From assembly GCF_003286085.1 (NCBI RefSeq), contig NW_020825288.1:10726001-10790000 (forward strand): a stretch of DNA of 64,000 nt. The letters run 5' to 3'. The notes beneath the pieces were generated by a model that did not search any database, was not told where the DNA came from, and saw only the letters and a program-made list of their open reading frames with translations. Below are positions 14,601-27,201 of this stretch, piece after piece (positions within the stretch are counted from its first letter, which is position 1; every line of letters starts with the position of its first letter). A program made the position numbers and the translations under genes. The stretch is from Drosophila persimilis. Taxonomy: Eukaryota > Arthropoda > Insecta > Diptera > Drosophilidae.

Positions 14601-14606
14601 TTTATT
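14601..14606 (-). terminator. Poly(A) signal AATAAA of the small secreted-protein gene
   Basis: AATAAA on the minus strand (TTTATT on plus) lies 54 nt beyond the stop codon, giving a short 3' UTR, as is usual for small Drosophila secreted-protein genes. Confidence 0.55.
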
Positions 14607-14659
14607 AGCGATAAGATAACCAAACTTTCATCGAAAACAAATTTTCCACTATTCCCCCA

Positions 14660-15183
14660 TTAGTCGCCCCTTCTGAAGGTGGGGCCCACAAAATTAGTCG
14701 ACGTTCTACTAGGTCCCACAAAGAAATCCCTTTCGGTTTGCTGCAGCTCAAAATCTGGGCCCACACAGGCACTGTCTCCTCTGGGGCAAGTATCTACCAC
14801 GCCGTACTCGGAGTTGTGCCTTAATATTCTCTTCCAGGTCGTGGCAATCTCAATTGCCTGATCATATGATTGCATTTCAAAGAGCAGCCCATATGTGGGT
14901 ATCTCAATGGCCTGAACAACCTCGAAATTCAGATGATCCAGCTCCATTTTCTCCAGCAAAACCCGAACACTACCGACAGGGTCTGTGTCATCAGTCTGGA
15001 TGCCACTCTTCCTTCTATACAGCAAACGGGGACTCAACTGTACTCTAACACTGGCTGGCAGATCATCAAATTGAGCTGTAGAAAAGGGGGACTTAGGTGG
15101 GGTTTGAATGGTCTTTGGCCTAAAAACTTACACAGTGTGGAGGCAAGCAGCAGAAGTGTGGCCAGTGCCTGAATTAAACGCAT
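14660..15183 (-). CDS. Small secreted protein of unknown function, two exons
   Basis: I do not recognise the family. Exon 15183-15132 and exon 15075-14660 flank a 56-nt intron (CTGT|GTAAGT to TTTTCTACAG) and sum to 468 nt, 155 residues plus TAA. The start has context CACAAGATG and is the only in-frame Met before a clear signal peptide (MRLIQALATLLLLAST). The mature part of about 138 residues has one close cysteine pair (DTCPRGDSACVGP). Near the C-terminus are three V-G-P steps (VGPDF, VGPSR, VGPTF), a short internal repeat. The centre is mixed alpha/beta in appearance (LEKMELDHLNFEVVQAIEI). Codon use is normal and there are no breaks. TATA, GATA and AATAAA signals flank it. Gut, fat body or gland secretion is inferred only from these. 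Confidence 0.75.
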
Positions 15184-15257
15184 CTTGTGGTTTGTTAAGC
15201 TTCTTAAGTGCCAGATGGCAGGGAGGCTACTAAAGCGACGACGAAGCTTCGGATTCC

Positions 15258-15292
15258 TGATAAGCAAAAGCTTGAAAGAGAGCGTCTTATCA
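15258..15292 (-). promoter_or_regulatory. Pair of GATA-factor motifs
   Basis: TGATAAG lies at 15258-15264 and CTTATCA (TGATAAG on minus) at 15286-15292, between the putative TATA box and the start codon. Two further GATA motifs lie downstream at 14610-14619. GATA factors drive fat-body and midgut genes in Drosophila. Their role here is inferred from clustering alone. Confidence 0.35.
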
Positions 15293-15349
15293 GCGCTGTG
15301 GCTGACCCTGTGTGACCTGTCATTCAATCTGTTGCTCACTACACAGCCA

Positions 15350-15356
15350 TTTTATA
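15350..15356 (-). promoter_or_regulatory. TATA box upstream of the small secreted-protein gene
   Basis: TATAAAA on the minus strand in the context CTCTTATAAAATGG lies about 170 nt before the start codon. It would place transcription start near 15,325 and give a leader of about 140 nt. No clear TCAGTT initiator is present at the expected place. Confidence 0.45.
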
Positions 15357-18300
15357 AGAGCAGATCTTTTTTTACTCTTTGCAGAGCACGATCAGAAGAA
15401 ATACAAGAGTTTTATTGGCGTGGGAGACATTTGATATAAGAAAACTCAAAAAAGTAGTGAAGGTTATTGTTGGAATTAGATAGGAATACCCATAGTATGT
15501 ACACTGAGAGAGAGAAGGCATGGTAAAAAGAAAGACACCCATATTCCAGTTAAATATTCTGTTTTCAAACTTATAGGGAAATTAAATAGAATTCACTTTG
15601 ATTAAAAAATATATTTGAATACATATAAAACACTTTAAATTAAGTGTAGTCCACTCTCTTATGTATATTCGATTCTCAGAGCTCGATCTCTCTGGGTATT
15701 GGCATTCTCGCTGAATGCATTTAGAAGTAAGTCTCTAGAGTTTCCCCTGTGACTGTTTCTCACTGAAAAATATATGAATATTTGTTCATTTTTCCAGTTG
15801 AAATTAGTGTTTTTGTTAGCGCACTTTTTTCAGGCAACTCGTTAATGTTAACAACAGCGAAAACAACTGGTAGTGGACTTGCCCAAAAACAAAAACTAAA
15901 AAAAAAATCTGGTCGAAAAAATGGAAAATAATTTTTTATTTTTTGCCCATTTCAAGATGCCGCTGGGGTTGCTGCCGTTGTTGTTTTTGTTGTTGTTGTT
16001 ATTGTTAAAACAAACTTAGAAGCTTCCAGCTGTGCGCGTTGATTGCCATACGACACGATGCGTTTTCAAATACAAAAACAACAACAACAAAAACGGGCGC
16101 AAAGCGAGGGAAAAGCCGCTCCGAGATTGCGCATTCGCCGTGTATGCACTCTGGGGGCATGCCGTTGTTGTTGTTTTGCTTTGTTGTTTTCTTCGAACAA
16201 AAATAGCAAATGTTGTAAACATTTTTCGAGGTACGCAATCACCGGACCGCTCCGACCCATCGAGCCGTACATAAAACACATTGAAATTACAATTCATTTT
16301 TGGTTGTCGTTGTTGTTGTTGTTGTGGTTGCTGTTTCATTACAGATTCCAGGCGTTTTTCCACGTTGCTTTTTTAAGGTGAATTTCATAGTCTATTTCAT
16401 GAATTTCTCTATGTCCAAGGCATAGGCATGCGTGCGCCTGCCTTGGGTGTGCGCACGTCAATCATACGCAGTGTTGTGCAGAAGAAATCTATTTCAAAAG
16501 TGAGTTGGCAGATATTCTTCTGGGTGAGGATGAATGAAAAGTGAAATTGATAATGGAAACGTGCTGGGAAATATACCAGCAAATAAAACAAATATTTATT
16601 GCTTCAGATTCCGTCGTTTCCTTCCGGTTTGCAATGCCTTCGGGCATTAAATGTTCATTGGCACCGATTGCGGAGTGCGGAATACTGTTTACTGCCGTTT
16701 GAACCTTGAACCTTGAAGGGGCAATCATTCACACCACGCGACAAATGAGCCGAGATTGATAAGCCGCCAGCAGCCCCATATCTATCTCCAGCGAGAGCTT
16801 ATCGCCCGCTCGCGCTCCCGCTTCGTCTTTGGCTTCGGCTGCCTCTTTAATTAGCCATTTTTATCGGGCCTGTGTGCCATTTGACTCCGCCAAGCTTGTC
16901 ACCTGTCAATTTGGCTAAAAATAAATGATTACTGCTTCTAGTATACGTATACTCGCACAATATGATATCATGCCGCTTCGCTTCGCTTCGTTTTTGCCAA
17001 TTAAAAACGAAAACTTGAAAGTGACTGAATCTTACGTATGGCTGGGACTAGCACCGGAGACTGCGACTGAGACAGCTTTTTCGTAAATTATGACTGGCGA
17101 TAATCACACAACGTGGCAGCGGCAGCCGCACCAGCCGCAGCAGCGGCAACACCAGCTTTTTTGTCCAGAACTGTTTGGCCCAGCCTCAGGTTTGGTCTAG
17201 TAATTAGCTCCGAGAAGGGGTGGGGGGCAGACGTCGGCGCATGCGTAGCTCAAATTTCAAAACCACTCGTACATGCACTTTGCACAGATACAAAGGCCAT
17301 CGCCCGGTCGTCTCTGGCTCTCTGCCTCTCTGGGTGTGAAAAGAGATTTATGTGCTAGGCCGGCACACATCTCTGCTCTGCGATTGCTGGCAGCAGCAGC
17401 GTTGGTTATCAATGCGTTGGCCCACAGCAGCACCACCAGCCCCTGCACCAGCCCCAACCGCCCCGTGCTCCATCAGGCAAAGCAGCAGCCATTCACCCGA
17501 ACCGATTCCAGTTTTCCAGTTGTGGCGGCTGGGCTGTTGGAGACTGTGGCATCTGTGAGACATTTAATTGTGCGCCTGGGCCTGGGCCTGGGCCTGTGCC
17601 TGCTTTATTTATGGTCTGCTCAGCTTTTTATAACTCTTCGATTTATATTGATTTGTAATGCACATAAAAACGATCCACAAGCAGCGCTTTTATATGCCAT
17701 GCGGTTGACCTTGTCTGTGGCCAGGATCGGCCAGAGATCGGATGCTCAGATAATGCCACGTAAATTATCATAGTTACAAAATGCTGAAGGTCGCATACTG
17801 CAGCCCCCAGAGGGAGCTGCTCTCAGCTGTGTGTGCCCCATCTGGCGAGGCGGTGGCTCCAATTACATCGCGCCGTGCAGTGCAACAAGTGTCCGCAACA
17901 TGTCAGCGGCAACTCCCATTGTCCGTCCAGTCCGCCTGCCTGCCAGGTGACATAACAGGCAAGCAGATTTTTCGCTGGTTCCCACCTACATCTGGGTCTG
18001 GTCTGCCATGGATATGCCAAAAAAGAAAAAGAAAGAAAGAAAAAAGAAACACTTGTGCATGCAAATATTTTACGAATTTGCTGGCAGAATTTGTTAGAAA
18101 ACTGCAACAGCAGACAGCACAGCAGATAAAAAGGCAAAACAAGAAAAACATGCTGCAAAAAAACAAAAAAAAGCTATACACTCGTACTCGCACGATATGG
18201 CCAACAAAAGACCTGCGCACATGACAATGTGTAAATTTATGGCAACTCGTGCGGCTATGGCTATGGCTATGGCTATGGCCTGTGGCTCTGTGGCTCTGTG

Positions 18301-21300
18301 CACTCGAATTGCATAAGCTCGCGAGAGCCAGAGAGCTCCACCGCCAAGCGCTTTATGCACCACCGCAAATAACCTAATATTTGTATTTGTTTTATTAATT
18401 AAGCCCGGGTTGGGGCAGCAATATTTGAGCATCCGATGAATAGTATTTCCATCACAATAATATTTGGCAATGCATTTGCAATCGTCAATACCCTTAAAGA
18501 TCAGTCATCAGTCATTCACTCAGTCAGACAAACGCGGAAGTTGATCGACAGGCGATTCATTGACTGTTTTCCTTGATGTGGATCAAAGTCTTTAAGCGAA
18601 GCCAGATATCACAGATAAAAGACTGATAGAGGGACTGATATCTTCTTCAGAATTGAGACACAGATAAAAGGCAGAAGCACACACCACACACCTGTAAGCA
18701 GATCAGATTTGGTTTCTCAATCAAATGAAATTCCAATTAAAATTCCTCCACATCCCCTGCATGTGTGGGGGCGTGGAGGCGTGTGTCTGTGTGTTTGTCT
18801 TAGAAATGGGGCACAGTTAGTTAATAGCGGGGCATTTCGGGGCAGGTCTTACATACGTACATATCCGTAGATGTAGATGTGTGTAGATGCCATGACCAAG
18901 CACTTTGCGGCGGTTTTCCATTGAAAAATCAAGGCAAAATCCCCACCGATCCGCTGCCTGATTAAAGAGGCTTTCACCGCATATGGGTCACAGCGACGTC
19001 ACCTTTCGCCAGCCAGCCCCAGATTGGGGATGTGGATGGGGCATGGGGCATGGGGCATGGCGATATAGGGCATTTCCCTCCACTCCATTCTGTTCTGCTC
19101 CTCTAATGAAGGTCCAAAGTCAATCTGTGTTTTCTTCTGTAGGTGTAGGTGTTTGACCCTGCCTGTTTATTTATGTAAATTTGTTGTCGGCTTTTTCGAC
19201 CAAAAACAAATTCTTCCACAATTAGTTGGGGCTTTTTTCTTTACTGTCTCTCCTCTAGTTCTTCCTCCTCTCCGTCTGGCTCAATCAATTTAAATACATT
19301 AATCAATTTCCATGCCAAGTTTTGTGTTTTGTGTGTGTTTCTGCTTTGAACATTTCTTTTTTGTGCTGCGAGCGTGGCGCGAAAAAAGACGAGCCAAGCA
19401 ACAACAATTTAATTATAACAGCAAACAGCGACAAAAAAACACATCGGATCGGGTACATCTGAAATTGATATCGTGACTTTGTGTAATTTGTAATTTACGA
19501 TGAGATCACATCCTCCAACAATGAATGTATCTCAGGCCCGAACGTCTATCGTTGGTTGCATTTTGCTGTTTTGTCCCCATGAGGCTGCATCTGCATCTGC
19601 AGCTGGAGCTGGAGCTGGAGCTGGAGCGAGTGGTGTTCTCTGTGCAGCAGCACTTTTTGGCTTGTGCCTCCCCACAGATGGATGTCTGGATGTGACTGGC
19701 AGGCAGCGTCCTGGCATCGTCCAGAAGTCAAATTTGCATTCGCAGCGCAAAAGCCATTGGCATTGGCAATGACTGAGGCTGTGGCTGGGGCGGAGGCCCA
19801 AGCTTGGAATAAATTAGATTTGGCATTCAGAGTCAAAGCCAGCAGCAGCAGCAGCACTCAAATGAATTCTCAATTCAAAGCAAAAGCAAAAACAAAATGC
19901 TACGGAAATGTAAATCAAATGCCTCCAAACCATAGAGCGGAGACCAGTGACCAGTGACCAGAGACCATACCATCCATCGACTAGAGAATCGAATTGACAA
20001 TCAAACAAATTATGTTGGCTGGTCCAAGCTGTTCCAATCAGAGTAGAGTTTTTATGTCAGCCTCGTCGGATGTCATTATCCGGCGAACCGCCATTTCAAG
20101 CGCTCTTTTACGATCGTAGGAAACCTTGGATCTAATGATCTAATGCCTGACCCATTTCCGCTTCTGTCCGCTTCTGTTCTTTCTGCTAAAGTCCTTGACC
20201 TTTTCGCCTATTATGGTAGCTGGAAGTTTCGTTTGTAGCTGCCGCTCCGGCCCCACAAAAACGATGATATTTTCCTATGATTTTCATTTGAGCGGCGGTC
20301 GCTCCGCCTTTGAGGTCTTTAGCTTTTATGTTCGGGTTTTTTGAACCCATCAAAACTTGGAATATTACAAAACGCTCGCTTGCGCGTTTTCTCATATTTT
20401 TCCTCTATCTTGTGTTTTTTTTCTTGTTTTCCGAGTGACAGCAAAGCCGTTTAATTAGCTGCAAAGCAAAGCCCACGCTCCAGAGCTCCAGAGCTCCAGA
20501 GATTCTCGATCATGTCGCAATCTTCAACAGGCAGCGATATGCCAGGGCGATATGCTTTATAGCTGATTGCTGGCCATGGACCATGTGACAGATTTAAAAG
20601 TGTCAGCAGCATATTTAATGCCTACACTTGGACTCTGCGGAGTCCAGAGCCTGGAACTAAGACTCCATCCAGCCTGCTCCTGAGCCTGTGCCTGTGCCTG
20701 TGCCTCAACCTACGTTCCTGGCTATTGATTTGTCACTGGCTGGCAGCGGCCTGGCAGCCTCCTTAAACCGTTCTGACAGTCGCCAAAGCTGCCTTACATG
20801 TGCACCCAGGCGTGTGGGCAATGCCTGACAGCTGCCGGGCCAGCCAGCCCCCAGGCAGTCTCCTTGTCAGTCCAGAATGCCGCATAATTCTCAAAACTGT
20901 AGCGCGTAGGTCGCTAATCAGATTGCCTGCGATGTCGAAGATACAAAGATACTCTCCAGCAGAAGATACTCTCTGATTGAAACTAGTCCCTGGATTTGGC
21001 TTTGGCTTTGCCAGATGACTTTTTTAATTGCACAGTCAATCCACAAATAAAACTCTGGGTGGCCTATAAAATTCGTCATAAAATTCAATTGAATCGAGAA
21101 TCGAGACCCTCTCGGGGGCGCTCTCAGACTCGCTTTTCATATGTGCCGCGGGGCAACCATTGCATAATGCCACACACACACACGCACACACACACAAGAG
21201 AGTTAATTTCAGTAAAGGCAAACAAACGCAAACGCAATGCGCCTCTGTCTTAGTCGCAGTCGCAGTCGCAGTCCCAGACTTTGCTGTGTGGTCCAGAGCC

Positions 21301-23039
21301 CAGACCCCAGACCCCAGACCCGAGACCAAGCCCCAGTCTGGCTTCGGGCCATGGCGTTGTCGGCGGCTTGGCTTTTGCGTGCATTTGGACTTACAACAGA
21401 AAGAAAATTACCGCCGCCAATTTAATAGTCACACTTGTGCTTGTGGCAGAGGCAGGGGCAGACCAAAGCAGATTCAAAGGCTGGAAATTGTGGCACAACA
21501 AAGCTGAAATTACGTGAAGTGAAGGCTCCCAGCATTCGGCATCGGCACAACACGCAATGCGCCCCTGCCGCCTGTGAGGGCATTAAATGCTTCTTAGAAA
21601 TGTAAAGATACGAACGTTTTTGTTTCTCTATTTGTCTCGGAATCCGGGGAGTATCTTTCGGATGCTGCGCGATGGTGGGTGGAGGAGGATCACAGTTTTA
21701 CATCTGCATCCAGTGCATGCATAGGGGATTCCTGCATTGTTTCATTATGTTTTGGTTCTTGAGAAAATGTGCAGCCTCATCGTAATGATGTTGGTAAATA
21801 CTTGTACTCGTACAAACCAACAACACTCAATGAAGGAAGGTTCTCTGCCTTCGTAAAAGGTTTTGGGGCAGGCGTTAATGGCTTTTTGATTGTTTATAGT
21901 CTCAAGGTTGTCCCACGGGTCGTCGTATGTATATTAGGGGGCTTCTGTCAAAGGTTAGGGGTTAAGGCTTAGGCCAGGAATGAGCCATGATATCAGCAGC
22001 TGTAGACAGCCCTTGCTCCCTGCTCAGCGATTATATGTAATTGAGACTGTTTGCTTCTTTTTGGGCATTTCCTTAAAAGACCCGACCGACCAAATTATAT
22101 TTTCAACAGCGATCGATCAAAATGCATTTCGAGCCGAACAAATACAGACGCAGCATTCGAACCGTTATTAATGCAGAGTATCGGATGTCAACTGCGGCAT
22201 TCGCACAGACAGACAAATCATGGAGCGGGCAACGAGGGGGATCGGATCGGATCGGATCCGACTGACAGACAGACAGACAGTCCCGTCCCCGGTTTAGACA
22301 AACAAACGAAAGAGCAGAAGGGGAGCGCCATGTGTGCGTGTGTCTATAACGCTGCCTGCCGTCTGCCGTCTGCTGTCTGGTGTTCCACCCATCTGCAGGG
22401 GCTGCTGCCAGGAGGGGGAAAAACGCAAACATAAAACTACCGTTTGATCGATCGTTTTGATTAAAAATGCAACACATTTCTATATGATCTGTCACAGACA
22501 TCGGAGGAATCGGAATCGGCTCGCAAGCCGCAAAAGTTGTCGTGGTCTTCGCCGCTGCACTGCGGTCTGTCCCGGACGAAGAGCACGAGGAGGAGGAGGG
22601 AGGGGTGAGGAGTGGGCAGGGCGGGCGGACGAGTGAGAGACAAGCGAAATGTTTGTTAAAGTGAAATTAACGTCGCCATCTAACCGGCTACCAATCAACA
22701 ATGCCAGCTCTCTGTGTGCCACAAGACTCTGCGAACTGAACTGAGCCACCGATACAGCACCACGCATGCGCCACAGCGATCATCATCTTGCCTCAGTCTC
22801 TGTCTCTGGCTGTGGCTGTGGCTGTGGCTGTGCCTCTGTTTTGTGGCAGACAGGCAGCAGCCTTTCAGTGGCATGCAGTTGTCGCCAGTCGCACATTTTC
22901 CGCGTGGTTTCAGCTCTGCCACGAGGAGAAGAAAAAGCACAAACCCAAAAGGAAACCCAAGAAAAGCGAAGAAAACTAATGTAAATAGGGGAGAAATTTG
23001 TTGTTAACTTTTTTGTGGGAATATCTTCAGAAGTAAGCA

Positions 23040-23100
23040 GCATGAGGGTTGGAGATGCAAACAGCTGGTCGAAATCTTGATAGCCTCAGGAAGGGTATAG
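23040..23100 (-). repeat. Dispersed TACCC-type repeat, 5' fragment
   Basis: On the minus strand it reads TATACCCTTCCTGAGGCTAT, then CAAGATTTCGACCAGCTG and TTTGCATCTCCAACCC. Only the opening segment is recognisable. Confidence 0.35.
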
Positions 23101-26100
23101 CAGACCCAGCCCAGCCTATGCCGTTCGCCGTGCGTTTTGGGTTTCCGAATGAATGAAATTCGATCGTTTTATTAACTGTACATTTTGCATGATTTACTGC
23201 CATAATACACCCCTATCTCATCCCATCCCATCTCATTCCCCCTTTCAATATTTTTGACAATTTTCCACTGGATTTTCTTGTTGTTAGCTGTCCATTAACC
23301 TTCATTAGGCTTAGAGAAGCTATTAACAGGCCCCTCTTTCCAGAGCACTACTCCTCCTCCGCACTCCGCTCTCCGCTCTCCCCAATCCGCACTCTGCCCC
23401 TCGCAGTGGCGGCTGTCATTGCGTTTGTCCATTTATGGTATGGCCTGCATTGACAATTTCTATCATCGATTGCACACGAATTAAAGTTTATTTATTTATT
23501 TATTTGCCTCTCTTAATGAACTGTGTGAAACAGTTTTCGATTGCCGGACAGACACCAGCAACAGCAACAGCACCACACAACCACCCACCCAACCACACAA
23601 CCACCGCACCACCATCGAATGCTTTGACTGCATCGAATGCATTCGACAAAAGCTGCCACGCAACTTGTCCGAGTATCGGTTTTTGGTTTTTGGTCTTTTA
23701 CTTTTTGCTTTTTGGCCAGGCCAAGGCGCACATTTTTGTGTGTGCAGCGCAAATTGTTATTGCACAATTTTTCGTTGGTTTTTTTTTGTTAAATTTTCGG
23801 GGGGATTGCAATGCAGTGCAGTGCAGGCGACAGCTGAGTGTAGTGGACAAAAAAGACAAGCAAAATGCGCCTAATTGTCGCTCTTTCAGTTGTCGCACAT
23901 AACACTTTGTTTTTGCTAATTTCCTAACGCTTATGTGTGCTGTGGTGTTTCCGAAAAGTGAATTTTTAACCAGTTTTTGCGCTGCGAGACAATAGCTCGA
24001 GGAGAGCTAAAGACAACCAACTGAGGCTCGGCTGCTGCGATATAGAGACTGCCAAGAGCTAAAGAAGCTCCAAATTCTGCGCAAGATCAAGACTGAGGTC
24101 GATCTTTTATAGTTAGAGGCAAGCAAAAGGTAGAACTCGGCTTACCTGCAATGCTAAAAACCAGTAGGTCTTCAGAGCTTCAGGGCTTAAACAGCTGGGA
24201 AGACGGCTACGGCTCTGAGAGGTGGCACGTGACTGCTGGTCCTTTATGGGTAAACGGAATGATCATCATTATCATCGTCATAAAGTGAGTCACTTTTGAC
24301 ACAGTTGCAGTTACAGTTTGTTGCCCTTTGTTTTTGGCTAACGCGAATCATCTTTAGCGCCTGAATACCCCCCTGGTATCCCCCCTCGTACCCTCCTCTT
24401 TCGTTCTTGCAGTGACACCACAACCGTTATAATTGCATGGCCATTATCAAACTAAGGCATCTCTTTGAGCCAGAAACAGAGTCAGAGAAGGAGTCTAGAG
24501 CTGGAGCCAGAGCCAGAGCCACACAATTGCAAATTGCAATTGGCCTAAGCAATTACCAAACAGGGGGAAGAAATGAGAGCAGCACAACACAGTCTAAAAC
24601 ATGTTTTGCAGAGCGAGTGTTAGATCAGAGAACCATCAGAGCCGTGGACCAGCTGGATGATTATGCAATTTACAAAGATCTCTGGGGTGGCAGATGCAGC
24701 GCCTGGGATCGCATCGCATTGCATCGCACCGCTTCGGAGAGCACAGCACAGAAATTGTTATTGCATTTAAATCATTTTTAATACCCAAATTTAAAAGCGA
24801 AATAATCATAAATAACTGGGTTAATTTGTAACGCTGCCATGCGTACGATGCGTAATGATCCATTCAGCCCATTCCCCCGATTATCAACGGCGGGGCCTAT
24901 GAACCTTCGCGTTCTTTGGCTCTATTTTTAGAGCAGAGCCGTGTGGAGTTTTCTCTCTTGATAAATATGCAAATGAAACTGAAATTCAATTAACGCTGTC
25001 ATATCAAAGAGAGGGAACCAGATGGAACCCACCAGATATATGTGCCTTTTATGCATGGATCGTATATGGATCGTAGTCTCTGCTCTAGTCGGAGCAAGAG
25101 GGGGCTGGCTGTCAAGTTCAAAGTTATAAATGTGCCACAGAGCGTGCGGAGTTTATTTAATTTCGATTCGGATTCGGTTTGGAGTTCGAGATTCGTGGCC
25201 AGCATACGAGAAATCGGTTTACAAATCTTTTATTTTTGGTTTGTGACGGAGATTTGTATTTCCTGCCCTGCATTTGAAAGTCAGAGAACGATTCTGTCAT
25301 TGACTGGCACTGGCACTGGCACTGGGCCCGGGGATCAATTACCTTTCGAAACCAATTTGCATTTGAAATGCATAACGAAATCGTGTGCACACAATATTTT
25401 GGCAGTCGCCTGCTGGGATTGCTGGCACTGCTGGGATTGCTGGGACTGTGGTGGCTGTTCATTGTTTTGCCAAGCTGATTGGCAGGCTTTCAAATTTTTG
25501 TATCAACTTGGGAAAATGGAAAATGGAAAATGCAGGTGTCGGTGGCTCCCACACAGACAGACAGTCAGTCAGTTATGTAGTCATGCAGTCTGCCATTCAG
25601 GCAGTTGGTCGTCTTATCTCCCTTTTGGCAGTTGCTCATTATTGTTGCCGGTTGCTAGCTGTTGCAAGCGGTTGCCTGTTGGCGGCAAAAGGTGTGTCAG
25701 TAGTTGCAACTGCCGTTTGCTTCTGAGGCAACTCCAATCCGATCCGATCCACTCCACTCCAATCCACTCGGAGATCACGTGGCTCTGATCAATAAGCTCT
25801 AGGCACGCAAGCACTCCACTTCAGACGAGCTCTGGGTGCTCTGGGGGCTCTGGGAGCTCTGGGGGCTCTGGGGGCTCTGGGCTGTGGGTTGTGGGTCCGA
25901 GTGGAGTTCATCTTTTGGCTTTGGCCAAAACAGAAAATATGGGTTAATGCGGCCCACAAGGAGTCTTGTCTTATATTTTCATTGTTGATTGAGGAGTCTG
26001 CTGCTGCGCTGGCCATTTCTTTACTCTTACTTTTGATTAGGCCATGAGTCTGCATTTATTTGCGGATTAATTCTTGAAAAGTAAATCTTCCGATGATTTG

Positions 26101-26448
26101 TCAACTATTCGAGTGGCTGTGGCTGGCCCCCAATTTGGGTTATCACAACACTCTCTCGAATGGCTTTCATTTTCAGAGGCGGCGCGACCTAAACATATTG
26201 TGTAACATTTCTCCCAGCCATCTCGGGCACTGTTTTTATTGGATTCTTGCATGCAACACTTGCAACCATTGCAGCAAATTAACAGCCAGAGATGTCTGTC
26301 CAGGCTTCCAGGGCAATGCATTGTAAATTATGACGGCCTGTCCATAATTAATCAAAGCACTAGGGCCGCCGTCTGCTGCGGCAATTGCCGGCCTGCCATT
26401 TAGTCTCAATTAACACACGCAAATTAGCCAAAGCTGACAGACAGGAGG

Positions 26449-26536
26449 GGTGCCGGGGTGCTGGGGTGCTGGGGTGCCGGGGTGCTGGGGTCCCGGGGTG
26501 CTGGGGTGCCGGGGTGCTGGGGTGCCGGGGTGCTGG
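26449..26536. repeat. 8-bp minisatellite, 11 units of GGTGCYGG
   Basis: Eleven uninterrupted 8-bp units alternate GGTGCTGG and GGTGCCGG, with one GGTCCCGG. It is G-rich on the plus strand and could form G-quadruplexes. Confidence 0.9.
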
Positions 26537-26638
26537 GTGCGAGATATGCCAGCCATTTGAAAGTAAAAACTACTCCATTCCGCACCTACCGGAATTCGTT
26601 ATACATTTAGTACACTACACAATGCCCCGATGCATTGT

Positions 26639-27201
26639 TTAGTGGCTGCTGCTGCTTGGCCTTTTGTGTCGCTCAACCAGTTTAGAAATTCTACTGGTTT
26701 TGAGTGACGGCCATGGCGAAACCTGATGTGCCACATCAGGCGATTTGTATTCCAAATGACGTCTGGTTCCGTTGGCTGCTTCCAGGCCCGGAGCAGAGCA
26801 TACTCCGAGCACAATGTCAGCTGATTGAATTGCAAAAACAAGAAAGGAAGGATAGATAGATGGATATCGGCGATCCAACATACCCCAAAGAGCAACGGGT
26901 ATGCTAAGGAAAACATTGTCGAAAAGAAAATTGTGCAAGCTGTTCTGCAAGTTATATGAGACATTTTGCAATCATCCATCCCATCGGGGAGGGAGGGGCG
27001 GCTGTCATCTTTGGAGCTGTCCTGGCCTTGTACTTCCTGAACGTTGGGGTTCTCCGGCGGCTCATCACCCGCTAATTTATGCCGCATTGCATTATCGATT
27101 TGAGGTTGTTTTCGAAGCAAACGAAACTGGTCGGATCTGTCCATATACGAGTATACTACCTGCTTTAAGCAGGGGCTTTGCTCAACACAAAATTTATGCA
27201 T
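26639..27201 (-). CDS. Possible gene with a 63-nt intron, strand unresolved
   Basis: The minus strand is open for 200 codons (27201-26599). It contains a good short intron, TTTGGG|GTATGT at 26883 to a pyrimidine-rich tract ending AATCAG at 26821. Splicing can keep either of two frames. One ends SEYALLRAWKQP...EFLNWL. The other, starting MQNVSYNLQNSL, ends LVERHKRPSSSSH. The plus strand carries competing short frames (see the two entries at 26713 and 26956). I recognise no protein on either strand. Chance ORFs of similar length occur elsewhere in this window, so this is weak. Confidence 0.25.
26713..26859 (+). CDS. Possible 48-residue small ORF
   Basis: ATG at 26713 (GGCCATGG context) to TAG at 26857 includes the segment IPNDVWFRWLLPGPEQ and a charged C-terminus QKQERKDR. 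It is in the same frame as the membrane peptide 97 nt downstream, so a bicistronic arrangement can be imagined. Its last third is simply the antisense of the polypyrimidine tract of the rival minus-strand intron, which counts against it. Confidence 0.15.
   Translation: MAKPDVPHQAICIPNDVWFRWLLPGPEQSILRAQCQLIELQKQERKDR
26956..27075 (+). CDS. Possible 39-residue single-pass membrane peptide
   Basis: ATG at 26956 to TAA at 27073-27075 encodes a peptide with a Gly-rich turn, a hydrophobic segment (AAVIFGAVLALYFLNVGVL) and a basic tail RRLITR. This is the layout of small membrane smORF proteins. Most of its codons after the first few end in G or C. It lies antisense, codon-aligned, to the minus ORF, so only one of the two is likely real. 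No promoter was identified. Confidence 0.25.
   Translation: MRHFAIIHPIGEGGAAVIFGAVLALYFLNVGVLRRLITR

Larger units (their letters stand above)
15357..26638. other. Non-coding stretch
   Basis: No supportable gene was seen. Contents include an AT-rich segment (15,440-15,950), TTG/TTGTT runs near 16,000-16,330, TC- and CA-type microsatellites, and a diverged minus-strand TACCC repeat at 23,040-23,100. An 8-bp minisatellite lies at 26,449-26,536. ORFs up to 248 codons (25042-25788) read through simple repeats. Confidence 0.5.

Noticed and set aside
25042..25788. 248-codon plus-strand ORF
   Set aside because: It reads through GGCACT, TGCTGGGAT and GACAGT repeats, giving Cys/Trp runs. It has no splice context, domain or codon bias.
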